Shown here in pieces: positions 33,873 through 34,051 of a DNA stretch of 34,051 nucleotides (the first letter of the stretch is position 1; every line of letters starts with the position of its first letter). Origin of the DNA: Gallionellaceae bacterium (GTDB lineage Bacteria; Pseudomonadota; Gammaproteobacteria; Burkholderiales; Gallionellaceae); assembly GCA_030834965.1 (NCBI GenBank), contig JAUQWW010000008.1:1-34051 (forward strand). The letters are read 5' to 3'. Position numbers and translations under genes: made by a program. A model generated the notes under the pieces. The model was not told where the DNA came from. It worked only from the letters and a program-made list of their open reading frames with translations, and did not search any database.

Positions 33873-34051
33873 ATGCACAACTTAGCCAAGGAAATATTCA
33901 AAGCCTATGACATACGCGGCATCGTCGGCAAAACCCTGACTGCCGAGACCGTTGAGCATATCGGCCATGCGCTGGGCAGCGAGGCCGCCGCGCGCGGCCA
34001 GCACACCATCGCGATCGGACGCGACGGGCGGCTGTCCGGCCCCGAGTTCGC
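33873..34051 (+). CDS. Phosphomannomutase/phosphoglucomutase, N-terminal part
   Basis: The first 59 residues of an alpha-D-phosphohexomutase cut by the window end. IFKAYDIRGIVGKTLTAE and AIGRDGRLSGPEF are the standard start of the AlgC/ManB family, which interconverts hexose 6- and 1-phosphates for LPS and exopolysaccharide sugars. The catalytic phosphoserine motif (TASHNP) would lie beyond the end. It follows waaF by 8 bases, fitting an envelope-sugar role. Whether it is algC- or manB-like cannot be told. Confidence 0.9.
   Translation, partial: MHNLAKEIFKAYDIRGIVGKTLTAETVEHIGHALGSEAAARGQHTIAIGRDGRLSGPEF

Noticed and set aside
1-34051. CRISPR array or tRNA/rRNA genes
   Set aside because: No regularly spaced direct repeats were seen, and apart from the tmRNA no tRNA-like cloverleaf or rRNA sequence was recognised.

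Overview
This window looks like a chromosomal segment of a betaproteobacterium, probably of the Nitrosomonadales/Gallionellaceae type. That placement is inferred from gene order, protein style and the tmRNA tag (ANDEKYALAA), not from a database search. Almost all of it is core metabolism and envelope biogenesis. The accessory-looking parts are the left end (1-940), the stretch after the tmRNA (23171-24313) and the area around the LexA-like repressor.

Layout. 1-940: a probable IS21-type element end, an orphan BFD-like [2Fe-2S] protein and non-coding sequence. 939-2836 (minus): a sulfate-binding protein gene (sbp) followed by a divergent EAL-domain protein, with a LysR-style palindrome upstream of sbp. 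3001-3450 (minus): a ComEA-like exported DNA-binding protein with a lysine-rich tail. 3512-7711 (minus): lapA-lapB-pyrF-hldA-hldD, tightly packed or overlapping, linking LPS regulation and heptose synthesis with pyrimidine synthesis. 7824-21243 (minus): a long cluster in transcription order gyrA-serC-serA-pheA-hisC-aroF-tyrA-aroA/cmk-(terminator)-rpsA-ihfB. It covers phosphoserine formation, DAHP synthase, EPSP synthase and both prephenate branches. It resembles the classic proteobacterial serC/aroA supraoperon, with serA added and aroA fused to cmk. 21416-23170 (plus): ubiG, a HAD phosphatase of the Gph/MupP type, and the tmRNA gene ssrA. 23341-23867: a second copy of the tmRNA 3' end and a small lipoprotein gene. 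24167-27104 (plus): a promoter, a structured leader ending in an intrinsic terminator, a His-rich cation diffusion facilitator and an ABC exporter. 27331-27906 (minus): a LexA/S24-type self-cleaving repressor with an operator-like GAAC-N4-GTTC site inside its own promoter. 27963-31523 (minus): a large CHASE-PAS-PAS-PAS-GGDEF-EAL protein. 31689-34051 (plus): ilvE, a small zf-CHCC protein, waaF and the start of a phosphohexomutase gene.

Most noteworthy: (1) at least three kinds of short palindromic intergenic repeat lie through the aromatic cluster, and two copies sit in frame inside the EPSP synthase coding sequence, much as Rickettsia palindromic elements do; (2) a compact promoter/three-way-junction RNA/terminator unit directly precedes a metal-efflux gene and looks like an attenuation leader or riboswitch that I cannot assign to a known class; (3) a 20/21-nt duplication of the tmRNA 3' end marks a scar or remnant of an integrative element; (4) the LexA-like gene has a non-enterobacterial operator overlapping its promoter and a probably leaderless message.
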